A stretch of 64,000 nt of DNA from Fibrobacter sp. (lineage in GTDB: Bacteria > Fibrobacterota > Fibrobacteria > Fibrobacterales > Fibrobacteraceae): the NCBI GenBank assembly GCA_017503015.1, contig JAFVTX010000073.1, forward strand, positions 1 to 64,000. The letters run 5' to 3'. The notes beneath the pieces are model-generated. The model made no database searches, was not told the origin of the DNA, and worked only from the letters and a program-made list of their open reading frames with translations. Positions 51,909 through 59,332 of this stretch are shown in pieces; position 1 is the first letter of the stretch; the number at the start of each line of letters is the position of its first letter. The translations under genes were made by a program, and so were the position numbers.

Positions 51909-53396
51909 ATGAAAATGTTCAAAGAGAAATTCAATATGATGCCGTCTCGCACGATTAAAGCGATAGCATCTCTCTTGTTACTTTGCATTGTGTTGCTGCT
52001 CTCTGCCTGCAGCGACGAGACGGTACCCTCTGTACCCATGGATAGCGCTATCCCGCAGGACGGCGATGGCGGTGGGGTTGTGGTAGATGTTGAGAATGCG
52101 GAAAACGTCCCGACTGGGGAACCTGGCGAATTGGACGGGGCAACCAATGTCCAAGGAACATCTTCTAGCGAAATGGCTCCTCTTGATCCGCCGATTTCTA
52201 GTAGCAACCAAAACGTAGTCTCTAGTTCTTCTGTCTCATCTGTACAAGTTACTACTGCTATTTCAAGTTCAAGCATCAAAGAACAAAGAAGTGGGACTTT
52301 TGTTGATCGGCGTAATGGCCAAGTCTATAAAACCATAACTATAGGGAATCAAGTATGGATGGCAGAAAACTTGAAATATGAAACTCCTTATTCTCTCTGT
52401 TATAGTAACAATGAATCGAATTGCTCAATATTTGGCTATTTATACCAGACCAATGCTTTACATAACAATTCGGTATGTCCCGACGGATGGCATTTGCCAA
52501 GTAAAAAGGATTTTTTGGAATTGATTTCAAATGCGGGTGGAGAACAAAATGCTGGTCTAACTCTTAGGGCGGATTCATCATGGATAGGAGAGAACGGCGT
52601 AGATGAGTATGGTTTTGCAGCGCTGGCATCGGGTTATTCGGTAAACCAGGCTAATCCATTCCGCGGGAAAGGGGAAGAGACCATGTTTTGGAGTAATGAT
52701 GAAAAAGGTTTTTTGCACCTAACCGGCGAAATAGCGGAATATGTGGAGAACGTAGACAATTCTTTGGATGCTTCAAAGCATTCGTTTTCTGTACGATGTG
52801 TGGGGGGAGGGGGCACAACGTTGTCTTCCTCATCACAATTTGCTGACAATCCCGGCTCAAGTTCTGCCGAGTCGCCTCCGGGAACATTTACCGATTCTCG
52901 TGACGGGCAAGTCTATAAATATGTGACTATAGGAAGTCAAGTGTGGATGGCGGAGAACCTGAACTACAAAACGTCGCCATCTTGGTGTTACGAAGGTTCT
53001 TCTTCCAAATGCGCCGAGTACGGTCGCCTCTACACTTGGTCGGCAGCGAAAACTGCATGCCCCGCGGGCTGGCACTTGCCCGATACAACTGAATGGCATT
53101 CTTTGTTCGATGCTGTGGGCGGAAGTTCCGTAGCAGGCGTGATGCTCAAGTCTGCTACGGGCTGGGAGAACGATTGGAACGGAACTGACGCCTTCGATTT
53201 TTCCATCTTGCCGGCTGGCCGTTTCTACGACTATAATGGCTACTTCTACGACGCCGGCAGAAGAGCGTACTTCTGGAGTTCTACGGAGTACCGTGATTTC
53301 TACGCGTACCACATGAATTTTGAATACGACTATGCGAGCCTGGACGAGGCCGGCAAGGACGTCGTTGGGTTCTCTATTCGTTGTCTTAAGGACTAG
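51909..53396 (+). CDS. Lipoprotein with two FISUMP domains and a Ser-rich linker
   Basis: The 495-aa lipoprotein has a long N-terminus before the lipobox LSAC (Cys about 34); a start at one of the later Met codons (MMPSRT) is possible. A Ser/Thr/Pro linker (about 75-125) leads to FISUMP domain one (about 130-300: VDRRNGQVYKTITIGNQVWMAENL) and domain two (about 325-495: TDSRDGQVYKYVTIGSQVWMAENL, CPAGWHLPDTTEWHSLF, YFWSSTE, FSIRCLKD). A short stretch GGGGTTLSSSS joins them. It is 32 nt after the previous FISUMP gene. Confidence 0.9.
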   Translation: MKMFKEKFNMMPSRTIKAIASLLLLCIVLLLSACSDETVPSVPMDSAIPQDGDGGGVVVDVENAENVPTGEPGELDGATNVQGTSSSEMAPLDPPISSSNQNVVSSSSVSSVQVTTAISSSSIKEQRSGTFVDRRNGQVYKTITIGNQVWMAENLKYETPYSLCYSNNESNCSIFGYLYQTNALHNNSVCPDGWHLPSKKDFLELISNAGGEQNAGLTLRADSSWIGENGVDEYGFAALASGYSVNQANPFRGKGEETMFWSNDEKGFLHLTGEIAEYVENVDNSLDASKHSFSVRCVGGGGTTLSSSSQFADNPGSSSAESPPGTFTDSRDGQVYKYVTIGSQVWMAENLNYKTSPSWCYEGSSSKCAEYGRLYTWSAAKTACPAGWHLPDTTEWHSLFDAVGGSSVAGVMLKSATGWENDWNGTDAFDFSILPAGRFYDYNGYFYDAGRRAYFWSSTEYRDFYAYHMNFEYDYASLDEAGKDVVGFSIRCLKD

Positions 53397-53466
53397 TAGC
53401 CAACTTATGATATTTAAGAGACATTATTTGATATTGAATGTGTATTACCTTAAAAAAGGAGTAAAG

Positions 53467-53574
53467 ATGGAATTGATTGAAAGGATTATACAGTACATAA
53501 AGGGGAAAATTCAAAAAAGGAAAAAGGAACAGATTATAAAAAAGAAAATCAAAAAAATTCAAGATGACTTTTAA
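53467..53574 (+). CDS. 35-aa lysine-rich peptide
   Basis: The open frame of 35 codons has a good ribosome binding site (AAGGAGTAAAG directly before the ATG). The product starts MELIERIIQYIKGK and continues with a run of Lys, Ile and Gln that would form an amphipathic basic helix. It lies between a FISUMP gene and the interrupted nuclease gene. It may be a small partner or antitoxin-like peptide of the latter, or a leader peptide; no family is recognisable. Confidence 0.5.
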   Translation: MELIERIIQYIKGKIQKRKKEQIIKKKIKKIQDDF

Positions 53575-53612
53575 GAAAATAAATCATTGATTCAATAAAA
53601 AGGAAATTTAAA

Positions 53613-54404
53613 ATGAATGAGATTTATCGGGCAAATGTTAACGAACGATACAAAAGTCTTTACTCAATATATTTGGGCAAGAAAATTTTGAAAGAGGGCC
53701 TATTAGAGGCAGGACAAGTGACAGTTGTTGCGGATTATGAACCTCCAATTGATAAAAATGAGGATACATCCCTGGTTCTTACCTGTGGACTTAATGCGAA
53801 TAATTCAATTTTATCGGGCCTGAAGAAACTGTATACTTTAGGTGTTTTAAGTGTAGGAGATAATCCCTATGAAGTTATAGATAAACATAGTATTCGGTTT
53901 ACAAAAAAAATCAAAAAGCCGCTAGCGGACGAAACATTTTTGGACACAGGATTTGAAAAAAATCCCAGTGAAAATACAAGTATTGTATTTGAGCGAAAAA
54001 ATTTGAAACACATACATATAGAACCATTTAGACCCGAAAATCTCTCTTATTGGGAACCAAAATCTGAAACAGATATTTATATGGCTTGGGGTATTTTACA
54101 GGAATATACGGGGTACAAGTATTGTTGAGGGACAACTATTGCGTTGTTGAGAGATTTGGGGTATGAAGCGTCAAACGATACAAAACCAGATGCAATTTTA
54201 ATAAATGATGCTACAAACTGTTATGAAATTGCCGAAATGAAAACACGTTCTTCTGATTTTGATCGAAACCACAAAAAAGAAGATATTGATGTTCTTGTTG
54301 TGTGGCATGATGATGAACAGGATAGATCAAAGTTGCCAAGAACTGTAATAGAACTTTACCAAACAGCAAAGGATGCTTTGAATGATATAATGGATGAAGA
54401 TTAA
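53613..54404 (+). pseudogene. PD-(D/E)XK nuclease-like gene interrupted by an in-frame TGA
   Basis: One 264-codon frame is broken only by TGA at 54126-54128 (codon 172). After it the same frame continues as GTTIALLRDLGYEAS and KPDAILIND (Asp193), EIAEMKTRS (Glu208, Lys210) and KKEDIDVLVVWHDDE, a good PD-(D/E)XK core of the restriction-endonuclease kind. The N-terminal 170 residues are unrecognised. AAAAGGA precedes the ATG. Explanations are a nonsense mutation (TGG to TGA, Trp to stop, is one base), a sequencing error or recoding; a selenocysteine role is unlikely because the site (YC-stop-GTT) is not one known for selenoproteins. It is AT-rich and lies in the FISUMP/cargo run. Confidence 0.75.
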
Positions 54405-54423
54405 ACAGAATCAAGGAGAGCCT

Positions 54424-55527
54424 ATGCGATTCAACAATGTAACATTATGTCTAGTGGGCGTTGTGCTTGTGTTTAACGCCTGCGAGACTTCCACACAACC
54501 TGCGGTGCAGCAGACCGTCCAGGTACCAAGCGACGATGCCGCAACCCTGGAAGACCTGCCCAACTGCACCGGTAGTCGCGAGGGCGACATCGAGAGAGTA
54601 GCCTCGGAAAAGACGTTCTACATCTGTAGCGACGGCAAATGGGGGCCGCTTCAGATAACGAAGGAGACCGGGGACAATCCCAAAAGAGAAGACGGTTACG
54701 GTGCGGCGGCGTCAAACGGCACGCAGGATGACGACAATACGCCAACATCGTCGGTAACAGTCGTTCCCTCGTCATCTGGCATGGACATTCCGGCATTGCC
54801 TTCGGGGGATGAATCTTCGTCTTCGGCTAGCGTGATTCCGTCATCGGCAAGTGAGGTGGTGATAACGCCCTATCCAAGCGTAAGAGTGACTACTGTCTCA
54901 GCCATCGATTGCTCAAATGCGATGTACTGCCCGCAGGATTGCATGCACACGTCCGAAACAACCCGCTGCGGCAAGGTCTATACCGGCCTGGATGACGGGA
55001 CCGGGACCCAGGGCTACCTATGGTCGTACACGGATTCAGATAACGGAGGGACGAGTTCTTTTTATTGGCCTTCAGGGATGGCCTTCGGCAGTTTCGAGGT
55101 CCCCTCCAGGGACAATCTCGGCTATCTGAAGGGGACCGCCCAGTTCGGGAGCGGCTTCGAATACCCCTTCGTCCGCCTGGGTTTCCATATTGCAGGCGAA
55201 AAGAAATCTGCGGATATCACGACATGGGGCGGCATGTGCCTGGTCTATTCCGCGACACAGGACTTCTATCTCATCGTCAGGTTCAACGGTGACGATGAGG
55301 CGACCGGCTCCGACCTTATCCAGGCGAAGATTCCCTTGAAAAAGGACAAGTCTCTTGCCAATGTAACTTGGGCCGATTTCATACAGGAAGGCTGGGGGAC
55401 TGCCGTAGACAAGGGAGAGGCAATCGCCAAGGCCGCTCGCATTGAAATTGGGTTTAAGGGAAGTGCCGGAACGACCAATGACTTTTCCATCTATGCCATA
55501 GGCAAGTACGGCACCTGCGACTGGTAG
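54424..55527 (+). CDS. Lipoprotein with Ser-rich linker and beta-sandwich-like C-terminal domain
   Basis: The 367-aa lipoprotein has the lipobox FNAC (Cys about 20). A small domain (about 45-75, GDIERVASEKTFYICSDGKWG) common in Fibrobacter lipoproteins and a Ser/Pro/Thr linker (about 100-160) precede a C-terminal domain of about 200 aa with many Gly, aromatic and beta-strand residues (GYLWSYTDSDNGGTSSFYWP, FVRLGFHIAGE, WGGMCLVYSATQDFYLIVRF). This last part resembles a carbohydrate-binding beta-sandwich, but I cannot name a family. The start at 54424 follows AAGGAGAG. It is the last gene of the plus-strand run and is GC-richer than the cargo genes. Confidence 0.75.
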   Translation: MRFNNVTLCLVGVVLVFNACETSTQPAVQQTVQVPSDDAATLEDLPNCTGSREGDIERVASEKTFYICSDGKWGPLQITKETGDNPKREDGYGAAASNGTQDDDNTPTSSVTVVPSSSGMDIPALPSGDESSSSASVIPSSASEVVITPYPSVRVTTVSAIDCSNAMYCPQDCMHTSETTRCGKVYTGLDDGTGTQGYLWSYTDSDNGGTSSFYWPSGMAFGSFEVPSRDNLGYLKGTAQFGSGFEYPFVRLGFHIAGEKKSADITTWGGMCLVYSATQDFYLIVRFNGDDEATGSDLIQAKIPLKKDKSLANVTWADFIQEGWGTAVDKGEAIAKAARIEIGFKGSAGTTNDFSIYAIGKYGTCDW

Positions 55528-55554
55528 ATGAAATTCTCCCTCTTTTAAAACCAC

Positions 55555-55585
55555 AAGCGGCTCCCCATCGGGAGCCGCTTAGATG
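55555..55585 (+). terminator. Terminator of the FISUMP/cargo run
   Basis: AAGCGGCTCCC (55555-55565) and GGGAGCCGCTT (55570-55580) form an 11-bp stem, followed by a short T-rich sequence. It closes the 47887-55527 gene run. Confidence 0.8.
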
Positions 55586-55603
55586 TTTTACAAGTTTGGA
55601 AAA

Positions 55604-55900
55604 CTACTTTCCCAGAATCGCTTCTTCGGAAAGGTTGAACCGTCGGGTCAAAATTTCTATGGAAACTCCGTCTTGGAGGAGCCCCCTGGCCGTGTTCAAT
55701 TTGTCTTCGTTGGCTTTTGCTTCAAGTTTTTGTTGCGTGTCGGCAATCTGTTGGCGAAAAACATCACCGGCGCTCACAAAGCCGTATTTCTGTCCTATGC
55801 TCTTGAAGGCCATGCTCAACTCCTCGATGAGGTTGTCATCTACGTACTCTTCTAAATATAAACTCATTTTGACTTTTTGCCAATGTTGCCATTTTTCCAT
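55604..55900 (-). CDS. Small helical protein, resembling the C-terminus of Rpn-type nucleases
   Basis: The frame of about 98 aa ends DKLNTARGLLQDGVSIEILT and RRFNLSEEAIL, which is the usual C-terminal pattern of Rpn/PD-(D/E)XK transposase-family proteins (a helical ARxxLxxGxxxExIxxxTGLSxEEI tail). The N-terminal nuclease domain is missing, so it could be a remnant or a stand-alone C-terminal module. There is no ribosome binding site; the start could be ATG 55900 or 55867. Tandem palindromes lie just upstream (55911-55945). Confidence 0.5.
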   Translation of the reverse strand: MEKWQHWQKVKMSLYLEEYVDDNLIEELSMAFKSIGQKYGFVSAGDVFRQQIADTQQKLEAKANEDKLNTARGLLQDGVSIEILTRRFNLSEEAILGK

Positions 55901-55910
55901 ATTGAGCAAA

Positions 55911-55945
55911 AATTGCCTAAATTAGGTTGCCTAAAATAGGCAATT
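55911..55945. promoter_or_regulatory. Two adjacent palindromes with TTGCCTA half-sites
   Basis: TTGCCTA-AAA-TAGGCAA (55927-55943) is a perfect palindrome; next to it lies TTGCCTAAATTAGG (55913-55926), containing CCTAATTTAGG on the other strand. The site lies between the small minus-strand gene and the end of ttcA, where an operator would fit. Confidence 0.55.
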
Positions 55946-55966
55946 TTGTCAAAATTTCATTTCGCC

Positions 55967-56689
55967 CTACAGCAGATAATCCATCCGTATATTCCGCATG
56001 CTTTCGAAGAGGTTCGCCTTGAGGGTGGAATTGCCCTTGGTAAGGCTCTTGATTTCTTCGCGGATGGATTTACGGTGGCTTGCCTTTGAAAACTCGCAGG
56101 TGCAGGTAAACCTGCGGATATCGGCGTCTTCGGCGTATTCGATAATCTCCGATTCTTCGCAGTAGCATAGCGGACGGATAACGCTTACCGGGTATTTTTC
56201 GTAGGGCACCATGGGCGGCATGCCGCTGAATTCGCCCTTGTAGAGCATGTTCATCAGCAGGGTCTCCACGATGTCGTCCATGTGGTGGCCCAGCGCAATC
56301 TTGTTGTAGCCGTTTTCCCGTGCGAACTTGATAAGCTCGGTGCGGCGCTGGGTGCTGCACCAGTAGCAGTTCAGCTTGCGACCTTCCTTGAGTCGGCCTT
56401 CTACCGCCACGTCCTTGAAGTAGAAGGGAATCTGCGGATATTGCTGCGCCATGCGTTCCAGAAATTCCCGGGGGGCCTTGTCCGCAAAGTCGCTCTGGAT
56501 ATGGATGGCCCCGATTTCGCAGTCGGGCAAGAACTTTCCCATGCGGGCGGCCAGTTCCATCAGGAGCACGCTGGAATCCTTGCCGCCACTGACGGCAACC
56601 AGCACCTTGTCGCCGTCTTCAATCAGGCCAAAGTCGTGGAGTGCCTTGGTAATCTTCTTGCTGATGCGTTTGCGGATGGCGTTGGACAT
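55967..56689 (-). CDS. ttcA: tRNA 2-thiocytidine biosynthesis protein TtcA-type
   Basis: The 240-aa PP-loop ATPase adenylates tRNA for sulfur insertion at cytidine 32. It shows the PP-loop SGGKDSS (about 33-39), the paired cysteines CYWCSTQRR (about 110-118), GHHMDDIVETLLMN and the C-terminal RPLCYCEESEI. These match the TtcA family, including the iron-sulfur-binding Cys pair. The ATG at 56689 is preferred; an upstream in-frame GTG at 56698 has no better ribosome binding site. It lies just downstream of dnaN, 66 bp apart. Confidence 0.9.
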   Translation of the reverse strand: MSNAIRKRISKKITKALHDFGLIEDGDKVLVAVSGGKDSSVLLMELAARMGKFLPDCEIGAIHIQSDFADKAPREFLERMAQQYPQIPFYFKDVAVEGRLKEGRKLNCYWCSTQRRTELIKFARENGYNKIALGHHMDDIVETLLMNMLYKGEFSGMPPMVPYEKYPVSVIRPLCYCEESEIIEYAEDADIRRFTCTCEFSKASHRKSIREEIKSLTKGNSTLKANLFESMRNIRMDYLL

Positions 56690-56755
56690 ATATTTCACAT
56701 TAAAAAAGGGCTCGCTTGTGCGACACCCCTTTTTTAGTTTGTTTGCACCTTGCGG

Positions 56756-57877
56756 TTAGTCGTCGGTCAGGTGGGTGGGCATCAGCAAGAAGCTGAAGTT
56801 CAGGCCTTCGCCAACGGGCTCGATGATGCAGGCGCCAATGGGGTTGTTCATCTTCATCACCGTTTCTTCGGACTTGCACATGCTGAAGATTTCAGAAATG
56901 TAGCGTCCGTCAAAGCCGATGCTGAAGGAGCCTTCGCCGTTGTGGGTCACGGAGAGGGCTTCGCGGGAATCGCCGCCCACATCCGGGTCAGAAGCGCTGA
57001 GTTCCAGGTTGTTGCCTTCGAACTGCAGGCGCACCTTGTGGGTGCGGGCGTTGGCCATAGAAATCACGCTGCGCATCTTGTTCAAAAATTCTACGGTGTT
57101 CAGCTGCACGGTGCGTTCAAAGTTCTGGGGAATCACCGCACGGTAGTTGGGGTACGGTCCTTCGTAGAGCTTGGAAATCACCTGGATGGATTCGGTGCTG
57201 AACAAAATGTGGGTCGAAGACGCACGGGCCTCGATGGTGGCATCGGCCTTGGCCATGTGCAGAATCTGTTCCAGGGGCTTGCGGGGGACGATGACGCCAT
57301 TGCTCAGGCTTGCGCCTTCTTGCTCGATGGCGGCACGGCCCAGACGGTGACCGTCGGTTGCAATCATGGAGACCTTGCCGTCGCCCGCTTCCAGGAAGAT
57401 GCCGTTCAGGCTTAAACGGGTGGAGTCGGTAGAGGTGGCGAACTTGGTCTTTTCGACCAGGAATTCCAGTTCGCTCTTGGCAAAGTTCAGAGTTTCGCCT
57501 TCGTTCACTTCGGGGAACGGCGGGAAATCGCTGGCGTCGAAACCGGTGATGCTTGCCTGGCCCTTTTCGCTCCAGCGGATCTTGGCGAGGTAGTTTTCCA
57601 CATCTACGCTTACGGTAGTGATGCTCGGATCTACGAGGCTCTTCACCAGTTCCAGAAGCTTGCGGGCGTTGATGACCACGGAACCATCGCGTTCACCTTC
57701 GACTTCTACCTTGACCCTGATGCCCAGGTCCAGATCCGTCGCGCTCACCTCGAGGACATTGCCTTCGAGCCTAAGGGCGAAGTTATTGAGAATCTGGATA
57801 GTGGACTTGTTCGGCACCGCGTTGACGGCGGCGCTAAGAGCATCCAGGAATACAGCTTTTTGGATTTGGAATTTCAT
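56756..57877 (-). CDS. dnaN: DNA polymerase III beta subunit (sliding clamp)
   Basis: The 373-aa protein forms the dimeric ring that tethers DNA polymerase. It shows the three-domain clamp pattern, with family sequence such as MKFQIQKAVFLDALSAA, IMIATDGHRLGRA-like (SMIATDGHRLGRAAIEQEG), VIVPRKPLEQI and the end FSFLLMPTHLTDD. Length is normal. dnaA or gyrB are not adjacent, so this is not a conserved origin cluster. The 50-aa membrane protein upstream is only 3 nt away and presumably co-transcribed. Confidence 0.96.
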   Translation of the reverse strand: MKFQIQKAVFLDALSAAVNAVPNKSTIQILNNFALRLEGNVLEVSATDLDLGIRVKVEVEGERDGSVVINARKLLELVKSLVDPSITTVSVDVENYLAKIRWSEKGQASITGFDASDFPPFPEVNEGETLNFAKSELEFLVEKTKFATSTDSTRLSLNGIFLEAGDGKVSMIATDGHRLGRAAIEQEGASLSNGVIVPRKPLEQILHMAKADATIEARASSTHILFSTESIQVISKLYEGPYPNYRAVIPQNFERTVQLNTVEFLNKMRSVISMANARTHKVRLQFEGNNLELSASDPDVGGDSREALSVTHNGEGSFSIGFDGRYISEIFSMCKSEETVMKMNNPIGACIIEPVGEGLNFSFLLMPTHLTDD

Positions 57878-57880
57878 AGA

Positions 57881-58033
57881 TTAGGCACCCCTTTGAATGA
57901 TAGTCGTTCCGACGAAAAATACTACAGCGATTACGGCCAGGGCCACGATGACCCACTTGTTCATGGAATTGGACTTTTTAGGCGTGAAATTCTTTGCATT
58001 CTGCATAGCACGCCTACGATCTCTCCGGCTCAT
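57881..58033 (-). CDS. 50-aa single-pass membrane protein upstream of dnaN
   Basis: The frame of 50 codons starts ATG with GGAGA 6 nt upstream. The product begins with a basic segment MSRRDRRRAM, continues NFTPKKSNSMNKW and has one strongly hydrophobic helix (VIVALAVIAVVFFVGTTII), ending QRGA. It should be a membrane protein with the basic end inside. Its stop is 3 nt before the dnaN ATG, so they share a transcript. I know no family; it is too short for routine gene finding. Confidence 0.7.
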   Translation of the reverse strand: MSRRDRRRAMQNAKNFTPKKSNSMNKWVIVALAVIAVVFFVGTTIIQRGA

Positions 58034-58045
58034 AAAAAATCTCCA

Positions 58046-58074
58046 TTGTTTTATGGAGTAAAAACTACTATTTT
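58046..58074 (+). promoter_or_regulatory. Promoter of the plus-strand gene at 58097
   Basis: TTGTTT (58046-58051) and TATTTT (58069-58074) are 17 bp apart in the divergent gap upstream of the 50-aa membrane protein. An AAAAGGA ribosome binding site follows before the ATG. Confidence 0.55.
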
Positions 58075-58096
58075 AAGAGTGAAAAAAGGAACGCTT

Positions 58097-58381
58097 ATGG
58101 ATAAAACAGTGCTAAATAAGCTGAAAAACCATGCCATGGGGTTTGCCTCTGCGACCCTGGTCCGTGTTGAACTGGCAACCGAAGAAAGCCGACTCAAGAC
58201 CAAGTTCCAGGCCCTGGGGCAAAAGCTCTACGGGGCTGTGCAGGACGACCTTCTGAAAGCCATCAAGGACGACCCGTCGGTGGTGGAAATTATCGGCGGC
58301 ATCGAAGAAAGCCAGAAAAAGATTGCCGAACTGGAAAAGAAGCTTTCCAAGGAATCTGCGGGGAAGAGTGAAAAAGCTTGA
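58097..58381 (+). CDS. Small charged helical protein
   Basis: The 94-aa protein is almost wholly alpha-helical and rich in Lys, Glu and Ala, ending in the coiled-coil-like SQKKIAELEKKLSKESAGKS. It has no signal peptide. AAAAGGA precedes the ATG. It overlaps the M23 peptidase gene by 14 nt, so they are translationally linked; it could be a cytoplasmic partner of cell-envelope proteins. I recognise no family. Confidence 0.7.
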   Translation: MDKTVLNKLKNHAMGFASATLVRVELATEESRLKTKFQALGQKLYGAVQDDLLKAIKDDPSVVEIIGGIEESQKKIAELEKKLSKESAGKSEKA

Positions 58382-59198
58382 GGTTCATGTTTTCCCGAGC
58401 AAGACCTCGGCGCCCAAGAACTACAAGATTTCCCTGACCAGGGTAATCGTGATGGTGGTTCTCCTGGCTTGCGCCATTCTCGGGTTCGTGCTGTTTTCGC
58501 CCCAGAAGATTGTGGCGAACCTCTCCGACGGAAACGTGCTTTCGGTGTACCGTCAGAACATGGCCATCAAGAAGGAGATTAAGGATATCCGCCAATCGGT
58601 GGACGAGTCCATCCTCAAGGCCGAAGAAACCAGGCTCTTGCGGGACAGCACCGTAAGCCTCAGCGGGCTCGGGTTCACCCTGGAAGAATCCGGCCGGGAC
58701 ATGCGTTCGGGAAGCGAACGCAAGAGCCTTGCCGAAATCGAGAAGACCTTCAGGCGCCTGCTTGCCCGGCTGGAGCAGGATTCCGTGACGGCGGCTATGG
58801 TGCCTGTGCTGCACCCATTTAAGAACAGCCACGCCGTCAAGAACCGTTTCGAAATGATTTACGACCACTTTACCGAGCAGGAACTGCCCCATCGTGGCAT
58901 TGATTACGTGGCTGCCGTGGGCGATACCGTAGTGGCCACCGGTGCGGGCGTCGTGGCCGAAGTCCGCAACCATCGCGGGTTCGGGCTTTCCATGAAAATC
59001 GAGCACATGCCGGGCATCAAGACGTTTTATGCCCATCTGGGGCAGGCCCTGGTGCAGCCGGGCATGCGCGTTCGGCGCGGGCAGCCCATCGCCATCATCG
59101 GCGAGAGCGGCACGGAGTCCAGCGTGGCGCTCCATTACGAAATCCGCCTAGACGGCACTCCCATAAACCCGGAGGACTACTTCATAACGAAACAGTGA
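58368..59198 (+). CDS. M23 (LytM-type) metallopeptidase
   Basis: The 276-aa protein has a single N-terminal membrane helix (about 25-45), a coiled-coil stretch (about 65-140) and a C-terminal LytM domain with HRGIDYVAAVGD (metal ligands His and Asp), FYAHLGQ and LHYEIRLDG (second His pair). It cleaves peptidoglycan cross-links or activates amidases in the periplasm. The start is GTG 58368, just before KKLEVHVFP and after GGGGAAGA, overlapping the previous gene; an upstream TTG at 58323 is less likely. Confidence 0.9.
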   Translation: MKKLEVHVFPSKTSAPKNYKISLTRVIVMVVLLACAILGFVLFSPQKIVANLSDGNVLSVYRQNMAIKKEIKDIRQSVDESILKAEETRLLRDSTVSLSGLGFTLEESGRDMRSGSERKSLAEIEKTFRRLLARLEQDSVTAAMVPVLHPFKNSHAVKNRFEMIYDHFTEQELPHRGIDYVAAVGDTVVATGAGVVAEVRNHRGFGLSMKIEHMPGIKTFYAHLGQALVQPGMRVRRGQPIAIIGESGTESSVALHYEIRLDGTPINPEDYFITKQ

Positions 59199-59202
59199 TA
59201 TG

Positions 59203-59332
59203 AGAGTAATGAGTTATCAGTAGTCAGTTATGAGTTTTTATATCCTCACCTCGCACTCCACATTACACATCTCTCATCTCCCTAGATCCTAGCCCCTAGA
59301 TCCTAAATCCTAACCCCTATCCCCTAACCCCC
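59203..59332. repeat. Simple-repeat tract: GAGTTATGAG words then CCCTAA-like words
   Basis: 59203-59237 repeats AGTAATGAGTTATCAG/AGTTATGAG words like those at 36545-36599. 59275-59332 consists of CCTAGATCCTA, CCCCTAGATCCTA and CCCCTAACCCC words reaching the ATG of the HAD gene. The second part recurs at 60299-60323 and 62229-62257. Confidence 0.8.

Noticed and set aside
54126-54128. Selenocysteine codon
   Set aside because: The protein is not of a known selenoprotein family, no stem-loop of the expected kind is obvious after the TGA, and a nonsense change of a Trp codon is simpler.
43856-55527. Diversity-generating retroelement
   Set aside because: FISUMP ends look like variable regions, but no reverse transcriptase, accessory gene or template repeat is in the window, so only a finding is recorded.
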